Below, piece by piece: positions 35,258-43,498 of a DNA stretch of 64,000 nucleotides. The number at the start of each line of letters is the position of its first letter. Position 1 is the stretch's first letter. The notes under the pieces were generated by a model. The model saw nothing but the letters and a program-made list of their open reading frames with translations, had not been told where the DNA came from and ran no database searches. Position numbers and translations under genes: made by a program. Source of the stretch: JAVBLK01 sp031553565 (GTDB taxonomy: Bacteria > Bacillota > Clostridia > Christensenellales > DUVY01). Location: positions 39,985 to 103,984 of the forward strand of contig JAVBLK010000014.1 of assembly GCA_031553565.1 (NCBI GenBank). Reading direction: 5' to 3'.

Positions 35258-35764
35258 ATGGGTATTTACACATATCAAGAGGATATAAGCATAAGCTATT
35301 TGCGTGCTGTTTGCGCAGAGGCAAAAGTTGACTTTACATTAAGACAACGAGATTCCGATAGCAAAGATGTTACACTTTCTAAAAAAATTACTACATCATC
35401 GGGTTTGAATGTTTTCGTAGATTTGAATGTGCAATTAAAGTCCACTTATTCGAGTAGTGAATATAGCGTGAGCGGAAATAATATTATATACAAATTAAAG
35501 GCTAAAAATTATAATGAGTTATGTGCAAAAACCACTACTGATATTGTTCTTGCTCTATTAATTTTACCCAATGCAGATAACTGGATAGCCCAAAACCATG
35601 ATGAGTTAAAAATTTCTAAAAGTATGTATTGGTGTTCTCTTTCCGGTAAAACACCTACATTAAACGCAAGCACCGTTTCAATCGCTCTATCAAAAGACAA
35701 TTTGCTAACGCCAGCCGGATTGAATAGCATTTTACTAAAAATTGCGGAGGAACGGTCGTTATGA
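35258..35764 (+). CDS. DUF4365-like protein, possible PD-(D/E)XK nuclease
   Basis: 168 aa, with CAGGGAGA before the ATG. The pattern DLNVQLKST (~residues 58-66), NYNELCA (~88) and MYWCSLSGK near residue 125 matches my recollection of DUF4365, a domain common in accessory and defence regions. An upstream Asp cluster plus Q-x-K resembles the D...QxK core of PD-(D/E)XK nucleases; that is inference. The stop overlaps the next start as ATGA, so the two products are made together. Base composition is far more AT-rich than the surrounding genome. Confidence 0.6.
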   Translation: MGIYTYQEDISISYLRAVCAEAKVDFTLRQRDSDSKDVTLSKKITTSSGLNVFVDLNVQLKSTYSSSEYSVSGNNIIYKLKAKNYNELCAKTTTDIVLALLILPNADNWIAQNHDELKISKSMYWCSLSGKTPTLNASTVSIALSKDNLLTPAGLNSILLKIAEERSL

Positions 35765-36906
35765 TTTACACTACTGATTTCATAGAATTGGCTGGCAAAA
35801 TAGGCTATATTGACTTGGCAAAATATCTTTCGGATTTAGGCTGGGTTGAATATACTGGTAGAGTAAAAATAGATACGAAAATTTATCAAAAAACCCTTGA
35901 TGATGAATTATATCAAGTCAATTTGCCTTTTTCGAGAGATTTTGCGGATTACAACAATGCAATATATAAAGCCATTGAAGCGCTTGCTAAAACAGAGAAA
36001 AAAAGTGTTGAGCAACTTATTTTAGAGCTTCTTAATCCCTTATCGGATATTATTAGGGTTCGTATGAAAAGTGCAACCGTAGAGAGCGGAAGTATTTTTG
36101 TGGAAGAAGCAATTCGCTTATTTGATAATACAAAAAAAATGTTAATGGCAACAACGCAGGATATTTCAAGTCCGAAGACATATCATAGAGGCCGCGCATC
36201 GGAAAAGGTGTTGCAATTTATTGAGAATTGTCGCTTTGGGCAAACGGAAATTGGGAGCTATGTCATATCGCTGGTGTGTCCATTTAGTGTAATAACAGAT
36301 ACTGGCGTAATTCAATTATCGCTTTTTACTGAGGAACAAGAAGCCGCTCAATCCACCACACGTAAAGCTACAAATAAATTAATTCGTTCCATTGCTAAAA
36401 TAAAACAACAAATTGATGACAGCCAAAATTTAGAAAATTTAGTTATTGATGAACAGGATATGATAAGCGTTAATTTTCTTGAAAGCGTTTCTAACTTGAA
36501 TCTAGATAAATGCAATACGGAAATTGAAATTAGCGTAAAATGGGCGCCTACAATTACCGAAAACAGAACGGAGGTTGACAGCCTATCAATAACACATGAT
36601 TACTACACTCCAATTAAAACAGTTGTAGATAAATATAAAGCAAAGGAAAAAGAAATTTTAACTGTTGTTACAGGGAAAATTAGCGATTTAAAAGCAAGTC
36701 CGAATACCGAATCAAGAAAAAATGGAACAATCAAAATTCGATATATTGGCGACAATATTACGAAAACAAAAGTTATAGAGGCAAAACTTGATGTTGATAG
36801 CTATAACATAGCTATTGCCGCACACGGGGAAGGCAAACTTGTTCGAGTATCAGGCGAAAATGAACATGGCAAACTTAATAACTGCTCGATTGAAATAATC
36901 GAATAA
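35761..36906 (+). CDS. Unrecognised 381-aa partner of the DUF4365-like protein
   Basis: No known domain was identified. It has no signal peptide or membrane span. The first ~130 residues look alpha-helical with several Lys/Glu-rich stretches, ~140-190 are mixed, and the last ~90 look beta-rich (TGKISDLKA, GTIKIRYIGD, KLVRVSGE) and could be an OB- or SH3-like barrel. It is translationally coupled (ATGA) to the gene before it and followed by a strong terminator, so the pair is a complete two-gene unit. AT-rich, adjacent to tRNA-Ala. Confidence 0.6.
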   Translation: MIYTTDFIELAGKIGYIDLAKYLSDLGWVEYTGRVKIDTKIYQKTLDDELYQVNLPFSRDFADYNNAIYKAIEALAKTEKKSVEQLILELLNPLSDIIRVRMKSATVESGSIFVEEAIRLFDNTKKMLMATTQDISSPKTYHRGRASEKVLQFIENCRFGQTEIGSYVISLVCPFSVITDTGVIQLSLFTEEQEAAQSTTRKATNKLIRSIAKIKQQIDDSQNLENLVIDEQDMISVNFLESVSNLNLDKCNTEIEISVKWAPTITENRTEVDSLSITHDYYTPIKTVVDKYKAKEKEILTVVTGKISDLKASPNTESRKNGTIKIRYIGDNITKTKVIEAKLDVDSYNIAIAAHGEGKLVRVSGENEHGKLNNCSIEIIE

Positions 36907-36920
36907 TTTAAATTTATCTT

Positions 36921-36948
36921 ACGAGGACATCAAAACGAGGACATCAAA
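36921..36948. repeat. 14-bp direct tandem repeat (two copies)
   Basis: ACGAGGACATCAAA occurs twice head to tail between the operon stop and its terminator. It may be a duplication left by insertion or slippage. Confidence 0.8.
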
Positions 36949-36981
36949 AACAGCCGAGAGGTAAAAACTCTCGGCTGTTTT
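36947..36981 (+). terminator. Strong terminator of the DUF4365-like operon
   Basis: A 14-bp perfect stem (AAAACAGCCGAGAG with its complement), 7-base loop, ending in T residues. It may also stop transcription coming from tRNA-Ala on the other strand. Confidence 0.85.
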
Positions 36982-37051
36982 GGTTGGAAAACCTGCAACT
37001 CCTTTGATAAAATTGTATTTTTATCTTGGGTTGTTTGTTTTCCATCACTTC

Positions 37052-37127
37052 TGGTGGAGAATAGGGGGGTCGAACCCCTGACCTCATGATTGCGAACCAT
37101 GCGCTCTACCAACTGAGCTAATTCCCC
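37052..37127 (-). tRNA. tRNA-Ala (anticodon CGC)
   Basis: 76 nt with the 3' CCA encoded. The acceptor stem GGGGAAT/ATTCTCC has the G3-U70 pair that marks alanine tRNAs. The D arm is AGCTCAGTTGGTAGAGC, the anticodon loop TTCGCAA and the T arm contains GGTTCGACC. It forms the right border of the AT-rich insert. Confidence 0.93.
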
Positions 37128-37261
37128 AAACTAAAAAAGAATCGTGTACGTGCTGCGAGCCGAAAAAGTTAAACGCGGTGCCCTTACGAGAAACTTCCTT
37201 TGTGCCTGAACAATTATATCACTTATTTTCTGTAAAGGCACGTTTTTTTTACACGTTTTTT

Positions 37262-37331
37262 TATACCCTGGGAAAAATCGCAGTAGAAATATTGAAAGCC
37301 GCGGCCTGATAAACGTGGCGAAGCCACTTTT
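37262..37331. repeat. Short dispersed repeat (CCCTGGGAAAAATCGCAGTA family), copy 1
   Basis: Shares CCCTGGGAAAAA.CGCAGTAGAAA with 57791-57853, and GGAAAAATCGCAGTA...AAGCCGCG...GTGGCGAAG with 61402-61467. It ends in the small stem GTGGC-GAA-GCCAC. Confidence 0.65.
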
Positions 37332-37393
37332 GTTCTAGTTTGGTTGAATATTTTGTCATCCGGTCGGAACGCTTTTCGGTGCGCACGGTTTCC

Positions 37394-39118
37394 TTAGTTT
37401 GCGCTTATTTTCCCGGCATATGCAGGCCACGCGGTACGGTATGCCGCGACGCTGCCGGCAGGCACAAATATATCGGTAAGGAGCGAGCACACATCAAATA
37501 CCCCTGCGCCGAAGGCTGCAGGGCCGCCCGCGGCCATAGACCGTTCAACGGTTACCGTGGTCAGGTTGAAACAATAACTGAAAGCGTTGTCCCCGATCGC
37601 GCTTACTGCGCCGGGAATGGTGATATTTGTCAAGCCGAAACAATTGGAAAACGCGCTCTTGCCGATTTTGGTCACGGTGTCCGGGATGATGATGCCGGTA
37701 AGACTCTTGCACATAAAGAAAGCATAATCCCCGATTTCGGCCACGCCGCCCGGAATGATACTGTTTTTGCAGCCCAGTATCAAAACATTGCCGTTCTTTT
37801 GAATCAGGCAGTTTCCTTCGCTCCTATACACGGGATTTTCCGCCGCGACGGTGATGGAGGTAAGGCCTGAGCAGCCGGCGAAAGTGAATGCCCCGATCTC
37901 GGTCACGCTCTTTGGTATCGCAAGGCCCGTTAAGCCGCTGCAATACGCAAAGGCGTCGCCGGCGATTCGCGTCACGCTGCCGGGGATAGTAACCGAGGTA
38001 AGGCCTTGGCACCACGAGAACGCATTGTTTCCGATGACCGTAACACTGTCCGGTATTGTGACGGATGCTAAATCGAAGCAGTTTGCAAAAGCCGACGCTC
38101 CGATTTCGGTCACGCCGCCGGGTATAACGCTGTTTTTACAGCCGAGCATAAGAACGCCGGTGCTGATTTTGATCAGGCAGTTGCCTTCGGCACGGTAAAC
38201 TGTATTGCCCGCGCCGATCGTGATTTCTGTGAGGCCGTGACAGGAGTTGAACGCATATTGGCCGATATCGGCCAAGCCGCCCGGCAAGTTGAGCTTTGTC
38301 AGGCCGGAGCAGCCGCTCAGCGCGGCATATCCGACGGAAGTCAGATTTTCGGGAAGTATTATGCCGGTCAATCTGTTGCAGCCATATAGAGCCATGTCCC
38401 CGAAATAGGTCACGCTGTCAGGTATCTTGATGCCCGGCAAATAATAACAGTCTTTAAATGCGTAATGACTGAGCATGCTTACCGGTTTGCCGCAATAATA
38501 TTCCGGTATGTAAATATTTGAGTTGGTGTCTGCGGTGCCCTTACTGACAGAGTATCCTGCGCCGCCGTTTATTTCGGAGTAGCTTAAGCCCGGCGTCCCA
38601 AGCCAGCTTGCATACAACGTCTTATCGCCGTCCTCTTGCCATGCGCTAAGTGATACGGCGTCCGGGCCAGTGTATTTTACGCCGTTGCCGCCGGCGGCGC
38701 CGTACCAGCCGTCGAACGTGTATCCGGCCCTTACGGGCACGGCAAGCGTATAGCTTTGTCCATAGGTCACGCTGATCGACGCGGGCGCGTTTTGATCCGC
38801 TTTTTGGTAATCATAGGTGACCGTGGCTTTTTTTATGGCGGCGGCCCACTGCGCGGTGAACGTCTTGTTGCCGGCGCTGCCCGCGGGGATCGTGCTGCCC
38901 TCGGCCCAGCCCGCGAATGTGTGACCGGCCTTTACCGGATCTTTAAGCGTAATTGTTTCAGACTCCGAAGTATAGGTGTCCGGATTGGCGGCGTTGTTGG
39001 TACCGCCGTCAAGCCGGTATGTGATAGTGTAAATTTCGGGCGGCTTTTCAGAGGGGCAGGCAAACAGGCTTGCCGCAATAGCAAGTAAAAGTATTAGAAA
39101 TATAACATTTTTTTTCAT
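37394..39118 (-). CDS. BspA-like leucine-rich-repeat surface lipoprotein with InlB repeats
   Basis: 574 aa from the ATG at 39118. The signal ends in the lipobox SLFAC (Cys ~21). Two Listeria-Bacteroides (InlB-type) repeats cover ~30-180 (YRLDGGT...AGWAEG, ATVTYDY...DGWYG). About twelve LRR_5 repeats of ~23 residues follow, with the pattern IPxxVTxIGxxAFxxCxxLTxIxIP. BspA-family LRR proteins bind host or partner-cell components and are common in gut and oral bacteria. It faces the same way as the small lipoprotein gene upstream (36 bp), so they may be co-transcribed. Confidence 0.9.
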   Translation of the reverse strand: MKKNVIFLILLLAIAASLFACPSEKPPEIYTITYRLDGGTNNAANPDTYTSESETITLKDPVKAGHTFAGWAEGSTIPAGSAGNKTFTAQWAAAIKKATVTYDYQKADQNAPASISVTYGQSYTLAVPVRAGYTFDGWYGAAGGNGVKYTGPDAVSLSAWQEDGDKTLYASWLGTPGLSYSEINGGAGYSVSKGTADTNSNIYIPEYYCGKPVSMLSHYAFKDCYYLPGIKIPDSVTYFGDMALYGCNRLTGIILPENLTSVGYAALSGCSGLTKLNLPGGLADIGQYAFNSCHGLTEITIGAGNTVYRAEGNCLIKISTGVLMLGCKNSVIPGGVTEIGASAFANCFDLASVTIPDSVTVIGNNAFSWCQGLTSVTIPGSVTRIAGDAFAYCSGLTGLAIPKSVTEIGAFTFAGCSGLTSITVAAENPVYRSEGNCLIQKNGNVLILGCKNSIIPGGVAEIGDYAFFMCKSLTGIIIPDTVTKIGKSAFSNCFGLTNITIPGAVSAIGDNAFSYCFNLTTVTVERSMAAGGPAAFGAGVFDVCSLLTDIFVPAGSVAAYRTAWPAYAGKISAN

Positions 39119-39154
39119 GAGCTTTCTCTGCAAATTAAAAGGCCTTATCGCGCA

Positions 39155-39673
39155 TTATGCTTCTTTGATAGTAAATGAAGCCAAAAACGCGTCAAAGTCA
39201 GCTTTGATACCGTCATATTTGGATTTCTGGGTCTGGCATACGATAATAAAGATATTGCCGTCATGCGCCACGAAATATACCGCATACTTCAGAATAATAC
39301 CTGATACAGTCGCGGTATATGTGAGGTTTTTAGCGGCGTATGTATTGACCGTAACGTCCTTGACCGCTTCCCATACAAACTCCACGCTTGTACTCTTTGA
39401 CTCGGTGGTTTTGTAGGAAGCCGCCTCAGCCGCCGTGTCGCTCCCTTTAGTCGGCTTGCGTATCCAGAAGCCGTCGGCGTCATCGTTTCCGTATTGGATA
39501 AGAGGGTATGTTGCCGCAACGACAGTCCATCCGGCCGGCGGGGTCACGGTAGCCGTGTAATTCTTGTCGGAGCCGTTATTGTTGCCGCCGTTGTTGTCGC
39601 CGTCATTTCCGCCGCATGCCGTAAAGGCGAATACCGTCACGAGAGCCAGTAAACACAGAACAAACTTTTTCAT
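39155..39673 (-). CDS. Small lipoprotein with Asn/Gly-rich linker
   Basis: 172 aa. AAGGAG precedes the ATG. The signal ends in the lipobox FTAC (Cys ~20), then a flexible GGNDGDNNGGNNNG linker, and a ~130-residue domain of mixed alpha/beta character ending in a helix (SKYDGIKADFDAFLASF). It resembles PsbP-like or DUF1795-type lipoprotein domains in outline only. Role unknown; likely expressed with the LRR lipoprotein downstream. Confidence 0.75.
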   Translation of the reverse strand: MKKFVLCLLALVTVFAFTACGGNDGDNNGGNNNGSDKNYTATVTPPAGWTVVAATYPLIQYGNDDADGFWIRKPTKGSDTAAEAASYKTTESKSTSVEFVWEAVKDVTVNTYAAKNLTYTATVSGIILKYAVYFVAHDGNIFIIVCQTQKSKYDGIKADFDAFLASFTIKEA

Positions 39674-39704
39674 TTTGTTACTCCTTAAAATAGGTTAATA
39701 GATA

Positions 39705-39870
39705 TTAAGGAAACAATGAATAAATGAGGTAAATTTAGAGCAAGTATTTTTCAGTATGAAAACGGCTTGTTTTTGCAGTAAATAGTAGAACTATTTGCAA
39801 AAAAAGAAGACGTTTTCAGGCAAAAAAGACGCGGTTATAAATTTAATCGAATTATTCAGCGGTTCCTTAA
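39705..39870. repeat. MITE-like inverted-repeat element, copy C
   Basis: Ends TTAAGG...CCTTAA. The ~36-bp terminal inverted repeats share TAAGGAA, TGAATAA and TAAATTTA. The interior stem TTTTTGCA/TGCAAAAA surrounds AAATAG/CTATTT, so the whole element can fold on itself. It lies just upstream of the small lipoprotein gene and may separate or carry its promoter. Confidence 0.88.
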
Positions 39871-39982
39871 GCCTATTCAATATCATACCCGAAAAACGGC
39901 GCAAAAAAAATGACGCGTTTGCGTCATTTTTGGGCTATATCAATGCTTATGCCAATGGATAATACACGGAAAACGGCGTGCC

Positions 39983-42454
39983 TTAAGATTTGCCGTTATA
40001 CTTGATAAAGAGCTCCGTCCTGCTGTTGACATCCAGCTTTTTATATATGTTCTTTACATGATTTCTTGCGGTGTCGAACGCTATGGAAAGAGAGGAAGCT
40101 ATTTCCTTGGCTGATCTGCCTTCAAACAGCAGTTTCAGCACCTCGCGCTCACGCATAGAAAGCCCGGCCAAAAGCTCGTCGCGGCATACGGGCGTTGAGG
40201 TTTCCATGGCGGCGGCCGAAAATCCGCCGGCTGTTTCAGGTATATGCGCAGCGGGCCTGCGCTTTTTAATAATGAAAACGGCAGCTATAACGGCAAACGC
40301 CGATAAGGCAACGGCGGCGGAGGTAAGGATCGCCGCTGCCCGGCCGGATAAGCCTTGCTTTTCCCATTTCGCATGTAAATTGAGATCGTCCGTTATGGCG
40401 GCGCCGCTGTCATATTCCTGCTTAAACCCGGCGTCATAATACCAGCCCGCGAATTTGTAACCGTTCTTTTCGGGGTCGGGAACGGCGGGCGGTATCTCGG
40501 CATATACGACCTGCAGCGGTCCGGCCGCACTGCCGCCGCCGGTGTGGAACGTAACCGTATAACGGTTGATTTCCCATTTGGCGTAAAGGGATACGATCGA
40601 TGTTACGGGGGTGTCAAAGCTGAAGGCGTCCTCGTCGCCGCACGTTTCCGAGATGTACCATCCGCGAAAGCTGTGCCCGGCCTTAACCAAAGGGCCGGCG
40701 CCGGGGGCACACGCGCCTTCCTCGGTATCATGCGTCTCTACCGTCGTACCGTCCGATATAAAGCTTACGGGGATCCTAAGCGTTTCGCATGCGCCGTAAT
40801 CCATAGCCGCGCCCCAGACTCTCGGATTGCCGGAGATATCCTTTTGCGCCGGGAGTACCGCCGTACCTTTAAATTGCCAGCCGGTATAATTGCTCTCTGG
40901 AATTTTGTTATGCGCAAGCCCGCCCGGCAGGATCCGTAATTCCTTTCCTTCGCTGAGTACAGGCTTATTGTCATTCGTGTAACGGAAGACTTTTGCCGCG
41001 TCGTTTTCGATCAGGTTGTCCGACATGACCTGCCGCGGATATTTTGCTATCGATTCGACGCCCAAAACCACGTCCTGCCTTAAGTTCCGGCAGAACAGGT
41101 TCCCGAACAGCCCGACCGAGTCCTCGCCGCCGTAAACGGCCGCTCCCGCAGTATCACCGTGCGTCCCTCTCATCGTATTGAGGACAAAGGTAGAGCTTAT
41201 TATGATCGCTGCCGACGGGGTATAGGGGAAGTGGCAGAAATAAACCCCGCCGCCGGTCGCTCCGGCAATATTTTCATAAAAGACGCAGCTGTCCGCCACA
41301 AAGCTGCAATCATTTTCGGTCTCGTTCGCGCTTAAATATATGCCGCCGCCGTCATGCATAGCTTCATTCCCGACAAAGGCGGTACGGCTTACGGTATATT
41401 CGCCCATGCCGTTGATACATATCCCGCCGCCGTGCATCGGCAACTCCATATTCTCCGTACTGTAAGCCTTATTTCCGGTGAATAAGCTGTTTTCTACGTT
41501 CATCGAGCCGTCGCCGTAAAGGAATATGCCGCCGCCGTCCTGAAAGACTGCGTTATCCTTGAATACGGTATCATTGATTTGCAGAATATCGGTGTTTTTG
41601 TTGACGGCAGCGCCGCCGCCGCTGAACGCGGTGTTTTTTGTAAAAGCGCAGCCGGTTAAAAGGCTCCCTGCGCACGAGGTCATATACAATCCGCCGCCGT
41701 TCGCCTGCGCCGCGTTATCAAAAAAAGCGCAACCGGTTAAGCTTATGCTTCTTGTAAGGCCTGCCAGCGACGCGCCGCCGCCGTACAAGGCCGAATTCCA
41801 CTCAAAGCGGCAGTCTTCGGCGCTGAAAACGCAATTTGTAGTGATATAAAGGGCGCCGCCGTCTGTTTCCGCGCTGTTTCCCGTAAACACTGTGGATCTT
41901 ATGGCTATCGGCGACGCATCCTTGGCTTTTTTAAGTCCGGCAGAGATCGCGCCCCCGTACGAAGCGGTATTGTTTTCAAATATGCAGCCGTCCGTTTCGA
42001 TGCTGAATCTTTGCTGTGCAAAAATCGCGCCGCCCCTTTCGGCCGCATTGCCCGAAAAAACACAGTTTTTTATTCTCAGATGCGCGCTGTCGGCCTGTAT
42101 TCCGCCGCCATTTTTTTCAGTGTCGTTGTGTCCGGTAAAGGTCAGCCCCTCAAATTTTACGGTGACGCCGGAGGCAACGGTAAAATGCCTTCCCGTGAAT
42201 TCTTCCGCCAGCCGGATCTCCGCCTTCTGTGCGGTTTCAGACCTTTGCAAAGTGAGGTTCTTGGTAATAGCGACGGGGGCGGAGATATAATATTCGCCGT
42301 CAAGGTCAACGACGGCGTCCTCCTCTGACCCGCTTATGATAGCGGAAAGGTCCCGGCCTTCAGCCGCAGCTGCGGGCAGCGGACAAATACGTGCCGGCGA
42401 AAAACATACGGCAAACAAAAGGAAGCATACGGTTAAATACAGCTTTCTCATCAT
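39983..42454 (-). CDS. Beta-helix/InlB-repeat surface protein fused to a membrane span and cytoplasmic LuxR HTH
   Basis: 823 aa. A signal peptide (~1-28) leads to a right-handed beta-helix with polymorphic outer-membrane-type repeats (~60-480, many copies of FxxNxAxxxGGGxx). Two InlB-type repeats follow (~545-685), then a membrane span (~690-712) with a basic KKRR stop-transfer signal. After a ~45-residue linker, residues 765-823 form a full LuxR/GerE HTH (LSMREREVLKLLFEG...TARNHVKNIYKKL). Topology puts the adhesin outside and the DNA-binding domain inside. There is no receiver domain. It would act as a membrane-tethered one-component regulator sensing surface contact, or be released by proteolysis. 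Confidence 0.85.
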   Translation of the reverse strand: MMRKLYLTVCFLLFAVCFSPARICPLPAAAAEGRDLSAIISGSEEDAVVDLDGEYYISAPVAITKNLTLQRSETAQKAEIRLAEEFTGRHFTVASGVTVKFEGLTFTGHNDTEKNGGGIQADSAHLRIKNCVFSGNAAERGGAIFAQQRFSIETDGCIFENNTASYGGAISAGLKKAKDASPIAIRSTVFTGNSAETDGGALYITTNCVFSAEDCRFEWNSALYGGGASLAGLTRSISLTGCAFFDNAAQANGGGLYMTSCAGSLLTGCAFTKNTAFSGGGAAVNKNTDILQINDTVFKDNAVFQDGGGIFLYGDGSMNVENSLFTGNKAYSTENMELPMHGGGICINGMGEYTVSRTAFVGNEAMHDGGGIYLSANETENDCSFVADSCVFYENIAGATGGGVYFCHFPYTPSAAIIISSTFVLNTMRGTHGDTAGAAVYGGEDSVGLFGNLFCRNLRQDVVLGVESIAKYPRQVMSDNLIENDAAKVFRYTNDNKPVLSEGKELRILPGGLAHNKIPESNYTGWQFKGTAVLPAQKDISGNPRVWGAAMDYGACETLRIPVSFISDGTTVETHDTEEGACAPGAGPLVKAGHSFRGWYISETCGDEDAFSFDTPVTSIVSLYAKWEINRYTVTFHTGGGSAAGPLQVVYAEIPPAVPDPEKNGYKFAGWYYDAGFKQEYDSGAAITDDLNLHAKWEKQGLSGRAAAILTSAAVALSAFAVIAAVFIIKKRRPAAHIPETAGGFSAAAMETSTPVCRDELLAGLSMREREVLKLLFEGRSAKEIASSLSIAFDTARNHVKNIYKKLDVNSRTELFIKYNGKS

Positions 42455-42561
42455 TTTTTACCCTGCGTTTCCTTAATTCTAAGGACATTTTTCTTTGAGC
42501 GTGCGTGCGCTTTGATCCCATTATATTACAAAATGTGAAGAATTGCAAAACAAAAAGATTA

Positions 42562-42589
42562 TTGACATTTTTTGCTAATACGATATAAT
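42562..42589 (+). promoter_or_regulatory. Promoter of the PAS-AraC regulator
   Basis: Perfect TTGACA, 16 bases, perfect TATAAT, 37 bp before the ATG at 42627. It is divergent from the LuxR-fusion gene. A stray copy of the inverted-repeat element end (GTTTCCTTAA) lies at 42467-42476. Confidence 0.8.
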
Positions 42590-42626
42590 AAAGGCAAGCG
42601 GAAAACCGAAGGGAGGGGAAAGGCTG

Positions 42627-43403
42627 ATGAGCCCCAAAGCCATACAGGAAGAGATGCGGAGCCTTATGGAAAACCCGGAGTTGTTCCGGAAGTTTGTCGA
42701 TGCGTTTCCGTATCCGATGGAGTTTTACGCGCCGGACGGTGTTCTGATGTTATCAAACCAGGCGTTCCTGCGCGAGTTCCGCGTGCCTTTTTCGGCATTT
42801 GTCGTAGGCCGCGTAAATATTTTCAATCTGCCGCTGATAGAGAAATACGGCCTCACCGGCAGAGTCAAAGCATTGTTCGCCGGCGCATCCGAGTCGGATT
42901 TTATCGCCGATATACCCGCGCCTGTCCACTTTGTCAAAAATCACAACGGCGTTTTTTCGGATTCTGTCGAGTCGTGCTTTATGGACATATCCGGCTTCCC
43001 GCTCAAAGACGGCACTGATAGGGTGGTGTGCGTCATCTTTATCTATAATATAAAAAAGAAAACGTCCGAGCGCAGCGAAGTCACCGCCGCAAAAAAATAC
43101 ATCGAGGCGCATTGGATCGATGAATTCAATGCGGCCGCGGTCGCCGGCGCCGTCGGTTTAAGTAAGTCGCACTTCACGCGGCTTTTTAAAACCTATGTCG
43201 GGAAAACGCCGCACGAATACTATATATCCGTCAAAATGGAAAGGCTCAAAGAGCATCTGCTTAATGCAGACTCAAGCATAGAAAACGCTTTCAGCAGCTG
43301 CGGCATTGAATACCACGGGTATTACGCCAGGCTGTTCAAGAAAGAAACGGGTATGACGCCCTCCCGATACCGGGGTAAATACCTGAAAGAAAATAACGGC
43401 TGA
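42627..43403 (+). CDS. AraC-family regulator with N-terminal PAS-like domain
   Basis: 258 aa, with GGAGGGG before the ATG. Residues ~15-145 look like a PAS sensor (FRKFVDAFPYPMEFYAPDGVLMLSN...). Residues ~155-255 hold the paired AraC HTH: AAVAGAVGLSKSHFTRLFKTYVG and the second helix pair ending FKKETGMTPSRYR. Sited 95 bp upstream of the 1326-aa surface protein gene and oriented the same way, it is the obvious candidate activator of that gene. Confidence 0.9.
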   Translation: MSPKAIQEEMRSLMENPELFRKFVDAFPYPMEFYAPDGVLMLSNQAFLREFRVPFSAFVVGRVNIFNLPLIEKYGLTGRVKALFAGASESDFIADIPAPVHFVKNHNGVFSDSVESCFMDISGFPLKDGTDRVVCVIFIYNIKKKTSERSEVTAAKKYIEAHWIDEFNAAAVAGAVGLSKSHFTRLFKTYVGKTPHEYYISVKMERLKEHLLNADSSIENAFSSCGIEYHGYYARLFKKETGMTPSRYRGKYLKENNG

Positions 43404-43421
43404 AAAGCATTTTTATGACTA

Positions 43422-43469
43422 TTTAAGGTCACTTTAAGCATATCTTTTTCTTACCGTAAGCTATATAAT
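43422..43469 (+). promoter_or_regulatory. Activator-type promoter of the 1326-aa surface protein gene
   Basis: TATAAT at 43464-43469 has only TATCTT at the -35 position. Just upstream lies a direct repeat, TTTAAG at 43422 and 43433, exactly 11 bp apart, which suits an AraC-type activator replacing -35 contacts. Confidence 0.5.
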
Positions 43470-43498
43470 ATATAATAAATTCATTTTTTGGGGGATCT

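Noticed and set aside
36921..36948. Possible attachment-site repeat of an integrated element
   Set aside because: The two 14-bp copies are adjacent, not flanking the insert, and no integrase or matching tRNA-end repeat was found.
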